A stretch of 64,000 nucleotides of DNA. Source: Paracentrotus lividus. Its lineage: Eukaryota; Echinodermata; Echinoidea; Camarodonta; Echinidae. Below are positions 32,291 through 43,900 of this stretch, piece by piece. The position numbers and the translations under genes were made by a program. The stretch covers positions 5,527,971 through 5,591,970 of the forward strand of contig CALNVZ010002100.1 in assembly GCA_940671915.1 (NCBI GenBank), written 5' to 3'. Numbering within the stretch: the first letter of the stretch is position 1; each line of letters opens with the position of its first letter. The notes below the pieces were generated by a model, which had not been told where the DNA came from, searched no databases, and saw only the letters and a program-made list of their open reading frames with translations.

Positions 32291-33339
32291 TAATATCGTA
32301 GGCCTATACAGTTCAGCATGTTTAGGCAAGCATGATTTGGGCAGACTTTCAAGTATGTTTGAAACAGAAAGTCAGTGCCATGAACTAAAACAAGATAGAC
32401 CGAAAAACGTTTAATTTTACTTTTTATTATTAAAGAAAGCTGCGCTGACGCATTTATTCACACAAAATGACAATATTGTTTCATTATGCATCTCTGAGCT
32501 CTTTACTTTTTATTAATTACTCCTGTCACGAATGCCATGTAAGTCAAAATCAAAGAAAGTAATTTTTTCATTTTCCATTCAGTTTCCCGTCTCTGTTTTC
32601 AGGGGCGGCGGAACCAGGGGAGGGTAGGGGGGACAGTGACCCCAATTTTCAAGCACCCTAGTCTGAACCTAAATTCCCTCTCTGCTGGAGACAACGTCTT
32701 TTAAGGGTGTTGCCACAATTATCAAAATTACTAACTAGTATAACATATGTTGTAATGGGGGGTCTGGGGCCTGCATCTCACAAACTTTTCACAGCTAAAA
32801 AAAAATTTTCCCCCTTTTTAATGCTCGTTTTTACCCCAAAATTCTTCAATTGAAACGTCCAAAAATGTTTTCTTTAAATCAGTATTGAAGATCATTACCG
32901 TCTATAATGCACCCAATAGGGTAAAAAGCAAAGCATTAAGACTAAAATGTTGTAAGTCTCGATCACTATGACAAACTTCCTGTGCAAGACATATATCTCA
33001 GTCATTTTTTTTCAGAAAAAAGTGTCCCCTTTCCACATGTGGCCTCCCCCCCGCACACTTTCAAAGTCGTTTCGCCGCCTCTGGTATTCAATCCTTGGAG
33101 AATTATCCAGGCGTAACGCCGTAATTCTAAGGTTTGTAGGGTCGAACCACTCAAAGTTTAAGATTTACAATTTAAATCCTTAAGATTTGAATTTTGGACT
33201 TTCACAATAATTTTTAAATCCAGACATTGATTGGTCCCCCATCTAGAATTCTTCAAGGATTTATTTTAAATCGTTATTAGGGTATGGTTACGGTTTGTTC
33301 GTTTGTTGAAGTTATACACAATGCAAATTCAATATTTGG
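32291..33339. other. Intergenic stretch
   Basis: Mixed AT-rich DNA with GGGG-containing patches at 32600-32800; nothing recognised. Confidence 0.45.
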
Positions 33340-34525
33340 GGCGATTCTTTGAAAGTGAACCTTTTTTGGAAAAAATAAAGTTTTGTCCTTTTTATTTTTA
33401 AGCTGCACATTTCATATAAAGCATTTGTCTGAAGTTTCATGAAATGCATTTTTTATCTTATTACAAATTTTTCAGCTCATTTGCAAAATAAACATGGCAA
33501 AAAATTTGAATAGAAAAATGGTACGTAAAATATAATTTGTTTGACCCTGACTTGATTTGTATATGTGGTCCTCCTTACGTTTGATTATGTCATTAATCGA
33601 TTTTATAATAATAAATAAAATAAAACTAACTTTATAACTTCATTCCTTTAAATTTAAATGAAAATATATTGTTGAATTGATTGTTTTAAGATAATAACTA
33701 AAAGAAATTAATTGGCCATCAAATGTCACAACACGTGACCCAAAACCGTAAAGTTAACGCCCCCGAAACCATGGTTCTATTATTATTAAAAATTTTCTCC
33801 AAGCTAGATATAATGTGCCATTGCATCTCACCAAATATGAACATGGATAGCCTTTTAATTTAGTTATCAATTAACTTTGAAATTGGTCACAACACGTGAA
33901 CCCACGGGTCACGTGTGTGACCACTAATGGTCATGCCTTAAAAAAGTGGCCAGTCTATTCGGCCATTCTTTTGAAAGTGAACCTTTTGAGGAACAAATAA
34001 ATTTTGGCTTTTTGATTTTAAAGCGTGGCATATTCAAAATAAGCAATGTCTGAAGTCATGAACTGATGTTTTTTGTGATTTTTTGCAATTGGTTTCGCTC
34101 ATGTATTTGCATAAATTAACATAAAATGATAATTAAATGGAAAAAACGGTAATAAAACATCATTTTTTTACCCTGACTGAATGGATATGCTGACTTCCTT
34201 ACTTGATTACTGTTTATATATTATTATTTACCTCTATTTCTTTTTAATCTAACACCCACAAAAAATAAATGTTGTTATTTGATTAATATTAAGATAATCA
34301 ACCCTGGAAATTAATTGCCCTCAATAATGTCACAACAAGTACAGAAAACACAAAAAGTTTATGCGCCCGTCTTTAACAATGGCTCTGGTATTTATTATAA
34401 TATTTCTTCAAAGCTTGATTTAAATGGCACCTTGCATCTCACTAAATATGAATCCATGACAAGTTTTATTTGATTATTAATTAGCAAACAAATTGGTCAC
34501 ACACGTGACCCGCTGGGTGGGGGCG
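33340..34525. repeat. ~600-bp tandem duplication with CACGTG motifs
   Basis: Copy 1 about 33340-33940 and copy 2 about 33955-34525 share TTTGAAAGTGAACCTTTT, TTAAGATAAT...AAATTAATTG, TGTCACAAC, TTGCATCTCAC and AATTGGTCACA...CACGTG. CACGTG occurs at 33732, 33893, 33910 and 34502, and again at 35247. Diverged, non-coding. Confidence 0.8.
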
Positions 34526-35100
34526 GTGTCATAATTCCTGATTGTTTTCCACTTTCATTGGCTGAAATTAATTTATTTAGCATTATTATGCTCCAAAATG
34601 GTTCTGCAATAATTTTTGCGAAAAAACAAAACACAAAAAAACAACAAAGAAAAAACAAAAAACAAACAAAAGGTCCGAAAAAAAAAAACAAGGAATACAT
34701 AAGAATTCATAAAACAATGAATCACAGGAATTTAGTTCGATATGAATTTCTTTCCAAGTACAATGGTTAGGATCCTAATAAAGATTATGGCAAACAGCAA
34801 AAATTAGCATTCCAGAAGCTGTAGTTCGTCAATTAGAACAAAAATTATGACTTCATGCAATGCGTAATTAGCATAATTAATTCATATAAAATAAATTTAT
34901 AAATAATAATTAATTATAATGGGAAAATTGAGACAGTGCTTCCTTGTAGGTTAACTCACACTACCATCGTGCAATTTTCGGCGCGCTCGCAGGCGATCAA
35001 CAGCAAGATCTTATAGAGGGGGATCATGGCCCACTCCTAACCCGCCCCTCCCTCAGTCTTGACAGCTACCAAAACCACCCCATTGGACTGACTAGGGTTG
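34526..35100. mobile_element. Decayed copy of a TTAA-type MITE
   Basis: CCACTTTCATTGGCTGAAAT, AATGGTTCT...TTTTTGCG, CCATCGTGCAATTTTCGGCG, and CAGTCTTGACAGCTACCAAA match the nested element at 44760-45250, in the same order. The left end and exact termini are lost. Confidence 0.75.
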
Positions 35101-36493
35101 AGTTCTTGAGTTCATAATTTTTTACCACAGTTCTGATATAGTTAATTTGCTCAATAATGACATTTATTGCCAATAATACATAATATATTCATGTTTTCTG
35201 TACATTTGCCATGGTCACACAACGTTGACCACTAAAATGTCAACAGCACGTGACCCGAATCACGATATAAATAATAAGATAAAGAAAAGAAATTTTCAAG
35301 AAGATGACTCCTAGTCATAATGCATATCATCACAGCAATAAGAACATTTAATCATTTTAAAACTCACAGGAATTTCAAAATGAAATTCGAACTTCAAAAT
35401 CATGCCGTTCCTGTGAAGTCACACCACGTACCCCACTTCTTTTGACCTCTGACCAGCTTGAACATGCATATTGTAAATATCAATCAAATATTTAGAAATG
35501 ATATGCCTAACAAAATATATTAGCATGATATAACATTAATCAGTATATTTTTTAAAATGTTAGAGTTATAGCCAATTAAAGTCAAGATTTTGCATATTTC
35601 GGTCACACTTACGTGACCAGAATGGTCCATTTGCATTTATATACACTCGCTCATTATTCCAAGTATTTTCAGTACTTTACATAATCATAATCTATACATC
35701 ATAAATTAATATTAATAAAGCAATAACTTATGAGTCGATTACACAAATTGATAACTGATTATTAAAGATAATCACAAAATTATTTCTAAACTATCTACCG
35801 AGTGAGAAAAAAAGCTAAAACACGTAGAAAATTGCCATACAAAAAATCTACTTGAACCCTAAATTATGATATATTTTGGAAGAAGTAACTTCTATTTCTT
35901 CAGGAACATTTTGGTTGTGTATGGATATGTCGGGTTTTACACTTGGTTGAATATAGTCGTATAAATGTTTGGCAAAACACGTAAAATTTGACTTGTGCCA
36001 AGTAGGGGTGAAATCAAAACAACGAAAAAAGCAACTCCATTCTGATCAAAGAGGCATAACTTTTAACAAAAAGGTTTTAAACATAAATAAGTGTTTTACC
36101 CGACAAATATTCTGTGTAAAAATAAAGATAGATCTGTTTAGTAATGTTGTGTGGAGCACTGTCAAAGACAAAATTATCACTGTTCAACAGTATTAAGAGT
36201 TGTGTGTAAGAGTGACCATTTCCTTCTTGATTGTGTGCTTATACTCATGGATTACTCGATAGATCAAGCTCATTTAAATCCCCCCTCCCCCAAAAAAGAA
36301 GAAAAATACAAAAAAAAAATTAGTTTTGGATAAATAATCATTGTTTTTAATAATCGGTTGTTAATAAAAGTCTTAATGATAAAAGAAAAAAAAAAAAAAA
36401 AAAAAATCAAATCCACATATTATATTTGAATAAAGTTAATTAAAATCCAGTTGCAGGTTTAAATATTGGCTGAATTGTATTTAACAAAAATAA
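35101..36493. other. Intergenic stretch, 3' of the GPCR
   Basis: AT-rich, with CACGTG (35247) and CACTTACGTGACC (about 35605) resembling the preceding duplication. Long poly-A at 36386-36406. The GPCR 3' UTR may lie in the last few hundred bases. Confidence 0.45.
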
Positions 36494-37690
36494 TTATTGA
36501 ATCAGCACATAATATGTTCTTCTGGTACAACAACGTCCTAATCGTGAAGGTTGTGGAATGTCTTTGTATCTGCATGTTATCAGGCTTTTAAAAACCATCC
36601 TAAAATGGGGATGTTTGAATCCATAGACCAAAGGATTGAAAGCTGGTGTTGCCACGAAGAGAACAAAGATCCACGGAAGAAGAAATTCATTACACCGAGT
36701 GAGTATTACAACAATGAAAGGCAAAATCAGCACGACATGAACACATACGATGATGAAGAGACTTTGGGTGATCTTCATTTGAACTCGACGAATTCGTTCT
36801 TCAGGTGAAGAATTGTGCGGACTGCCGAGTTTTATGCGTGTCTTTGTGTCATCCAAGGTGTGATCATCATCAGTGTTTTGAGGCATCTGTTCTGCACTGC
36901 GTGATGCTTGTTTGGTCTCTGTTTGAGGACTTGCAGAGACATGCTGTTCAACACTAGGACTGGAGCCAAATTGCATTTGAACGGTCTTCAATCTCTTGGC
37001 GTTGTGTTTCCTGACATGCAGGTATATCAAGGCATACGCGACTACGGTAAAAACGAAAGTTGGTGTAACAAGGAGAAGGCCAGCAAGTTTGTTGACGATG
37101 GAAGAATTTTCCCCTCCAGTATCACGAAAACAAATTCTGTATTTTTCAGAGTAACCATAATGCCCCGAATCATTGATTGCAAAACTAATGCCAATTAAAA
37201 TGAACGGATAAATCCAAGATACCGCCACCATTAATACAATAAAACTTGGTCTGTAAAATTTCTGATATGTAGCAAGAGATTTGGTGATTTTGAAGTATCG
37301 GTTGATTGCAATCAGGGGGAGTGTTACTATACAGGTTCCAAATCCTAGGAAGAATGTGAATGAAACAGTCTTGCAAAACCATTGTGGAAGATCAGGGTGT
37401 TCCGACTCCCCTCTATACACCGTTGTGTAGACATTGACTGAGAGTGCGACACAGCAGAGAAGATCTGCCACACTGAGGTTCACCACGAAGACATTCGTGC
37501 TCGTCCAGAGTTTACGGGATACCAACATGGCGATGATCACCAAGGCATTGCCAGATGTGCCAGTGATTGAGATGAGTGCGACCAGGGATCCGATTATCAA
37601 ACGGTGCTTGTAGTTATCAAACATAAATTCTGTACTGTTTGAGCTGCAGCACCTGGTGCAATCTGGCCCGACTTCCGAAAAGGACTCCAT
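36494..37690 (-). CDS. Intronless rhodopsin-class (class A) GPCR, orphan
   Basis: A seven-transmembrane receptor of 398 residues in one uninterrupted frame. The start is the ATG at 37690-37688 (GACAAAATGG context). The N-terminus has an NST glycosylation site and clustered Cys. TM1 about 31-57 contains GNALV. TM2 about 67-88 contains NLSVADL. Cys106 opens TM3 and pairs plausibly with the ECL2 Cys in KYRICF. TM3 ends in NRYFK (130-134) instead of DRY. TM4 is about 149-167; TM5 about 192-215 with a Pro. A long polar third intracellular loop (about 217-298) follows. TM6 has Pro314 but lacks the CWxP signature. TM7 ends NPLVYGF (342-348), then helix 8 and two Cys in the tail. The NRY and NPLVY motifs resemble melatonin/moody-like receptors, a group greatly expanded in sea urchins. 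Ligand is unknown. It lies between CEP41 and ATP5F1C with no apparent functional link. Confidence 0.93.
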   Translation of the reverse strand: MESFSEVGPDCTRCCSSNSTEFMFDNYKHRLIIGSLVALISITGTSGNALVIIAMLVSRKLWTSTNVFVVNLSVADLLCCVALSVNVYTTVYRGESEHPDLPQWFCKTVSFTFFLGFGTCIVTLPLIAINRYFKITKSLATYQKFYRPSFIVLMVAVSWIYPFILIGISFAINDSGHYGYSEKYRICFRDTGGENSSIVNKLAGLLLVTPTFVFTVVAYALIYLHVRKHNAKRLKTVQMQFGSSPSVEQHVSASPQTETKQASRSAEQMPQNTDDDHTLDDTKTRIKLGSPHNSSPEERIRRVQMKITQSLFIIVCVHVVLILPFIVVILTRCNEFLLPWIFVLFVATPAFNPLVYGFKHPHFRMVFKSLITCRYKDIPQPSRLGRCCTRRTYYVLIQ

Positions 37691-38427
37691 TTTGTCAGCC
37701 AACTTTGTTCAGCTAGATAACTGAACCTCGATGTGATCCAGAACGATAATGTGGTATGATCAATCACTACTCTTTAATAAATACAAATGGAAGTATGATT
37801 GTAGTCCTCTTGGATTACTTGACAACCGAAACTAATGCAGTTAGGCTATCCTCCCACTGAAATATATCACAGATGAACTGGTTTCTGTGGAGTGCCTTAT
37901 TTCCTGATTAAAATAAAAATGTAAGTAGGCAATTTAGTACCATCAATGATTTCACTTTCGTTACCATGTTATACTTCCTTTTCTCATTTCCTGTTAAACA
38001 GTGACTTGACAAGTTCTTAATTTGGTGAGAGATCGGACAAAGAATAACATGATTTCTTGGAAATTGTATCAACTCTTTCATTTTCTAGACACTTTATTTC
38101 ATTGCAGGGGACTGTTTATTTGATCTGTTACAATCGAGTACAGATTTAGATACAAGGAAGTTGGCACTTTTGCTTCACCAATTTTTTTTCTTCTTCTGAT
38201 TCCTGCTGATTAGATTCAAAACTTCATTGTGTGCAATGTTCCCCTGTCAACAGTTTCCTACTTTTAGTTTCAAATAAGCATCTTCAAATGATCACGTGGT
38301 AAAACTGTTACCAAATAGTCTTTTCTCTATAGGCAGGAAATAAATCGTTTCCATGACATTTGCTCCGGCAACAATTGCTCTGCTCTAAATTCCACACACT
38401 AATCAAATGACTAACTTCAACCCTTAG
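37691..38427. other. Upstream region of the GPCR
   Basis: AT-rich sequence, presumably holding the GPCR 5' UTR and promoter; no clear element recognised. Confidence 0.4.
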
Positions 38428-39015
38428 TTTAAAGGGGAATCCAACCCAAGGAGAGAATCGACCTTACAGGAAAGAGGAAAATGAGAGGAGCAATCTAAAA
38501 AAAGTTATATCAAAATCGGTTATAAAATAACAGAGTTATGGAAGTTTGAAAAGTCTAGTTGTTCCTTCTATGGGGACCCTAAAATTGGCATCATCGGCTT
38601 CAAAATGGCCGATCTTATGGACAACTCTCCATTCATTTTGTACACAAATTTTCAGATTTTCCCCATTTGCTTTCAAAATATATCTTACCTCCTTCTGAGC
38701 TCAACATATGTTGTGTGAAATATATTTTCCCGTGACATATTTTGAGCTCAGAAGTAAAGACATATTTTGAAAGAAAATGGGGAAAATCTGAAAATTTGTG
38801 TACAAAATGAATGGAGAGTTGTCCATACGATCGGCCATTTTGAAGCCGATGATGCCAATTTGAGGATCCCCATAGAAGAACAACTAGACTTTTCACATTT
38901 CCATAACTCTCTTATTTTATAACCAATTTTGATGAAACTTTTTTTAGATTGCTCCTCTCATTTTCCTCTTTCCTGTAAGGTTGATTCTCTCCTTGGGTTG
39001 GATTTCCCTTTTAAA
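38428..39015. mobile_element. ~590-bp hairpin (foldback/MITE)
   Basis: The left arm from TTTAAAGGGGAATCCAACCC is inverted at the right end (GGGTTGGATTTCCCTTTTAA). The arms (~275 bp) pair almost completely, with a loop near 38705-38740. Non-coding. Confidence 0.88.
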
Positions 39016-40832
39016 CCTAAACATAAAACTCTATTGCATCCCTAAATCTTAGATGAAATAAAGCCTGAATCAATTGTCACACCATACATAGCAATCATAT
39101 TGCTCTTTCTCCTGTATCTTGATCACGATGAAGTGAAACCCTGAAGTAAATGTTGGATCAATCCCATTCTTCATACTCCTATATCCCCTCCTTGCTCACC
39201 TATCCTCTACTTACTTGACCCAGGAACAAAACTTGTCTCGTTTATTTATTACTCATCACATTAAATTCCTTTCTTTTTTTACCTTCTTTTTAATCCTCTC
39301 TCTCTCTCTCTCTCATCCCCCGTCTTTCTCTATTTCTCACTCATCACCTCTCTATTTCTCTCTCCCTTCTCCCTCTCTCTTTCTCCAGTTATTTCTTCTG
39401 TATTCTATCTAACGTTCAATATCTTTCCATGTAAATGACATCCAATTCTGTCCAGATCTTTTTACTTGAGAGTTTTCAATAAAGCAAGAAAAATAAGATT
39501 TTAAATTTTAAATATAAATATGAAAATCAGAAAATAAGTAATCAAGATTTCTGTTGAGTTGACAGCAATCCTTCTCGTGAAAATAAAAGCCACAATTTTG
39601 ATATGAACTGTCTTATTTTCTAACATATGTTTTCACAAGGTTCTCTCTGTATTTTCCGCTCAGGATGAGATTGTCTTTTTGTGGAGCTGGACAGGAGAGT
39701 CCCAAGAGGGGTAGACACGTACAATAACATGGCAATTATATCAAGATCATGCATGTTTGCATGCTCTGTCTTCCTTTCCAAAATGTTCCGTGACCCCTGC
39801 ATCAATCCGCAGAATATCAATACAGTCTACTTCCATTATAAGGAGGTGCTTGGGAACAAAAACAAAAACATTGTTATAACAAAATCTTGTTATACTGAAC
39901 AGATTGGCACATAGTCACATGTGCATATGTTTGAAATTGTGAATAGGAGAATGGTCTTATTATAACAGGAGTAGACTGTATCTGGGTAAGTCCAATTATT
40001 TTGCAACTTTGTCCTATGTGTTACCAAAGATGAAACAATTTATTTCAACTATTTTTCCATGTTTTAGGTCAATGTTCAGCAGCATTACCAAAAACATGAA
40101 CAATAATTCAGATGCATCATTTCATACTCAATTTATGGTAAATTAGTTGTTGACACATAGGACAAAATAGCTGGGATTTGCTTTGCCCATCAATAAATTT
40201 ACACAAGACGCTTCTGAGAATTGCTACTTTCAAATATAAACACAAGGAGATATTCTTTATATTTAGGTCCTCTGGTATTTAATACAATATCAAATCTGTG
40301 TGCAGACAAGAAAACAGTTTGCACTCTCACATAAGTATACTATCAAATTCTTCTATTCACCCGCATTCTAAAACAGGTTATTGGAGAACAAGGAACTGCA
40401 AGGATTTGAAATCCATGAATGAGTATCTGCAAGGAGCTCACTATGAGGTTCTGTACAAACAGCTAGTTGGTAACCCAGATAAAATTAGAGTGATACACTA
40501 TGTCACATTATTTTCTTTATGTTCAGAGACGGGAAATTTGATGAAATGAAGTGTTTGGATGGTTCACCTTGCTAGAATGGACTTCTCATTTCCCACCCAC
40601 TGTGAGGATAAAAAGTGATCATAGTTCCCTTCATAAATAAATAGCCTCATTGAATATTGACTATTTTTCACAATTTAATTTGTCATTATGTACAAACCCT
40701 TCCATGTACATATGAATTTTCAAATTATATGATCTCTGCTTTACAAAGCAAGCTCTGTATTGGGGAATCAATTGGCCAAAAATAACACAATTACAAACAT
40801 CTTGAGGCTGTAAAATTCTAAGGTTGTTAAGA
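39016..40832. other. Intergenic stretch before ATP5F1C
   Basis: Contains a (TC)n-rich tract (39297-39385) and a small MITE (39823-39978). No gene seen; the ATP5F1C 3' UTR lies at its right end. Confidence 0.5.
39823..39978. mobile_element. 156-bp MITE with TA duplication
   Basis: CAGTCTACTTCC at the left, GGAGTAGACTG at the right, TA on both sides (39821-39822, 39979-39980). Internal ATAACAAAATCTTGTTATA hairpin. Same family as 28871-29152. Confidence 0.85.
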
Positions 40833-40936
40833 TCAATCCAAGGCGGCGGCTCCTGAGATGATTTCTACAAGTTCTCTGGTGATGACGGCTTGCCTGGTAC
40901 GGTTGTATTTCAGTGTCAGCTTGTCAATCATTTCAC
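40833..40936 (-). CDS. ATP5F1C: ATP5F1C last exon
   Basis: Acceptor TCCCAG, then [19 protein letters not shown] and [14 protein letters not shown], with stop TGA at 40835-40833. This is the C-terminal helix that enters the alpha3beta3 bore, almost identical to human. Confidence 0.97.
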
Positions 40937-43900
40937 CTGGGAAACAATACACAGAAGGGACAAGTTTAGGTGATGTTGCAGGTTTATATCCACTTGGTGT
41001 AACAGTGGTTGGTCAAATATTCTGTTTGTCTAAAACCACATGGGCTCAACCCATTTGGTCTACTAACAATTTGGTCCAGGTATTCCTTGGTCTAATACAT
41101 TTGTGGTCTAATTCTCACTTGGTCTAATTGCCAATTTGTCTAATAGTCAAATTGTCTAATTGCATTTTGGTCTAATCCCCAAACGGAAATTTGGTCTATA
41201 ATTATTATTCCAATTATTGTTCGGGTCATGAGGTTGGATTGTGGAAGACTCTATCTAAAAGTGTTTTGGAAAGGTCAATAGCAAGTCACCTTAACCCTAT
41301 TCTGACTGGGGGGGGGGGGGGGTCAATTTGACCCCCCCTGTACGAAATCCGCGACTGCCGCGCAACTGCTGCGAATAGCACCCCGGCGTTTTATGACTTT
41401 TTTCTTTCAAGTGTCCCGCAACTTTTGACACCAAGTTTGAAAAAAATCAGACACTCCGTTATCGCATTACGCAACATCATGTAATTGCATGTCAGGCCAA
41501 AATTGAACGAAAATCGTCATTTTGCATGCATTTGTGTACAAAATACTGTTTTTTTCTAACTTGCTTTATAACACTGATAATTGTGCCTTCTGAGCCTTTT
41601 GATTGATTAAATTTGTCTTTATATTGATCAAAATACATTTCTCAAGCATAAAAAATTACAAAAACACAGAAATACATAAGAAATAAAAACAATAGAATAC
41701 ATAAGAAATTCATAAAACAATAGAATACAAAAGAATTAATTTGAAATTTCTGAAATTGTCAATTCAATACTGTTGTCTTTGCTACTCAGCAACTTTAAAA
41801 AAAAATTTGGGCTTCATAACTATATTTATTAATGAAATATTAACGATTTCCATAAAAAAAAGCATCTAATTTGCATACATGAGTATGCATAAATTAGCAT
41901 AAATTAAATATGTGAATTTTTTTTTTTTCAAAAAAAAAACATACCAGCGACACCCTTTACATGTTCGCGCAAAATTTCGCAGCGATCGGACCATCCGCGG
42001 CCGAGATCTCAGCCCCCCAGTCAAAATCTCCTCTTGAAAAGCCCAGTCAGAATAGGGTTAAGCACTGTGAGGTTTTGGAATCACCAAAATAATAAGAAAT
42101 TAACCCAATTCTGCTTTAGAGTCACATATATTACCAACATAAATGCATGTATGGGACTACACAACATGTTCAGCCTGAACATTTCAGCTGTTTTAGGTCT
42201 ATATGGGGTCATATTATGACTATTAGGGCCAACTGAAAAGCAATTCTTTACAGTGGACCTTATTACTATGATATTCTTCCTAAATATCATATAAATTAAA
42301 TAATACGAAACCTCACAATAATTTTTCCACCTTTCCCACGACACTAGAATATCTTCAAACAGATTGTGTACTAACCTGCGTTCTTTGTGGCATTGTCCAT
42401 AGCTGTCATCCTAGAGCTCTGTTCACTGCAGTTTCCTTCCATCATACAGGAATAGATGATACTAGCCAGCTGGAATTCACTGTAGTTCCTCAAGATGTCT
42501 GCATCAATGTCATCATAAACGCTCATCTTCTCTGTAAGGGGCAAGATTCATTTGAAAGAATATGTAAGGCCTGGAATGGATTATGTTTTGGGTTATGTTG
42601 AGATATACAGCGCAGACAAGAATTATTAGACCAAGCTCATTTTCTCTTTTCGGACAAGAGCACCATCTGCATTACATGTAGTAATGAAAGGTCTTTCACA
42701 TATGAATGATATCATCCTAGAGCTGTGTTCACTGTAGTTGCCTTCCATCATACAGGAATAGATGATACTAGCCAGCTGGAATTCACTGTAGTTCCTCAAG
42801 ATGTCAGCATCAACATCATCATAAACGCTCATCTTCTCTGTAAGACACCAGATTAATGTATTGTATATAGCCTGGAATGGAGTACTGTACAGTGCGTATA
42901 AAAAAAAAGGTAATCATTTGTTCACTGCAGTTTCCTTCCATCATACATGAGTAGATGATACTAGCCAGCTGGAATTCACTGTAGTTCCTCAAGATGTCAG
43001 CAACATAAGCGCTCTCTGTAAGGTGCAAGATTCATTTGAAACAATACATAAAGTCTGGAAAGAAGTATGCTGTTTTAGGTGATGGTGAAATATAGATAAA
43101 ACTTGGGAATGCGAACAAATACTAAAGCACAGAGCAATTGTCGTGAAGATTTTTCCACAATAAAATGATAAAGATATATGTTTTTCTATTTCTTTTTAGG
43201 GTGGGGGAGAAAAAGGGAGATCAGTCTTCCAACAAAACCTGATAAATCTTCATTTCATATGACACGTGTGCGAGCTAACCAACTCTCTTTTTTTCCCAGT
43301 TCCTGTTTGATATTGCCTAACAGTACCTCTCTGTTGTTGTTTTTTTTTTAATTGGCTGCCTTTCCCTCACTTCTTTAATATGACCCCTTTTGTTCCTTTT
43401 GTCCTTTTTCTCTCTACACCTTCCCTACATGAAGATGTGCTTTTCTTCTCCTTTTTGGTGTAAGTTTTCTGTACATGTTGTCATTTTGTCTCTGACGAAG
43501 ATTCTGCTATTATCAAAAGCTCACGCTCCATTAATTATTTAATAAATAAATGACAATGTGTATGACTTATATAAATAAAATAATTCCATTTTAATGAGCA
43601 CATATGACATCTTACCTGCTGCACTGAGTGTATCAAAGGGGATGATTGGCTGCCTGGATGTAGTGTATGATACAACAGATCTGCAAAGGAAATAAAAACA
43701 ATATACCACATTCTTCATACATGTGGGTCCATGCAAACACATAGAAATTTGGCTTCCAGTGGCTTTTTTTTAAAAGAAAAGTTAAAGACCATGTTTAAAG
43801 CAGTACATACAACAATATGACAAAAACAATCAAAGGAATTGTATAGCATGATTTACAGGTATGTTTCTGGTTTAGATGATTATTGCATGTATATTAACCC

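Noticed and set aside
36551..37382. Open frames overlapping the GPCR on both strands
   Set aside because: Shadows of the GPCR coding sequence without family features.
37691..37702. GPCR start four codons further upstream
   Set aside because: That codon is TTG, not ATG; the ATG at 37690 has a good context and is used instead.
42626..43028. Two small genes of 68-69 codons on the minus strand
   Set aside because: They are read-through of truncated ATP5F1C exon copies.
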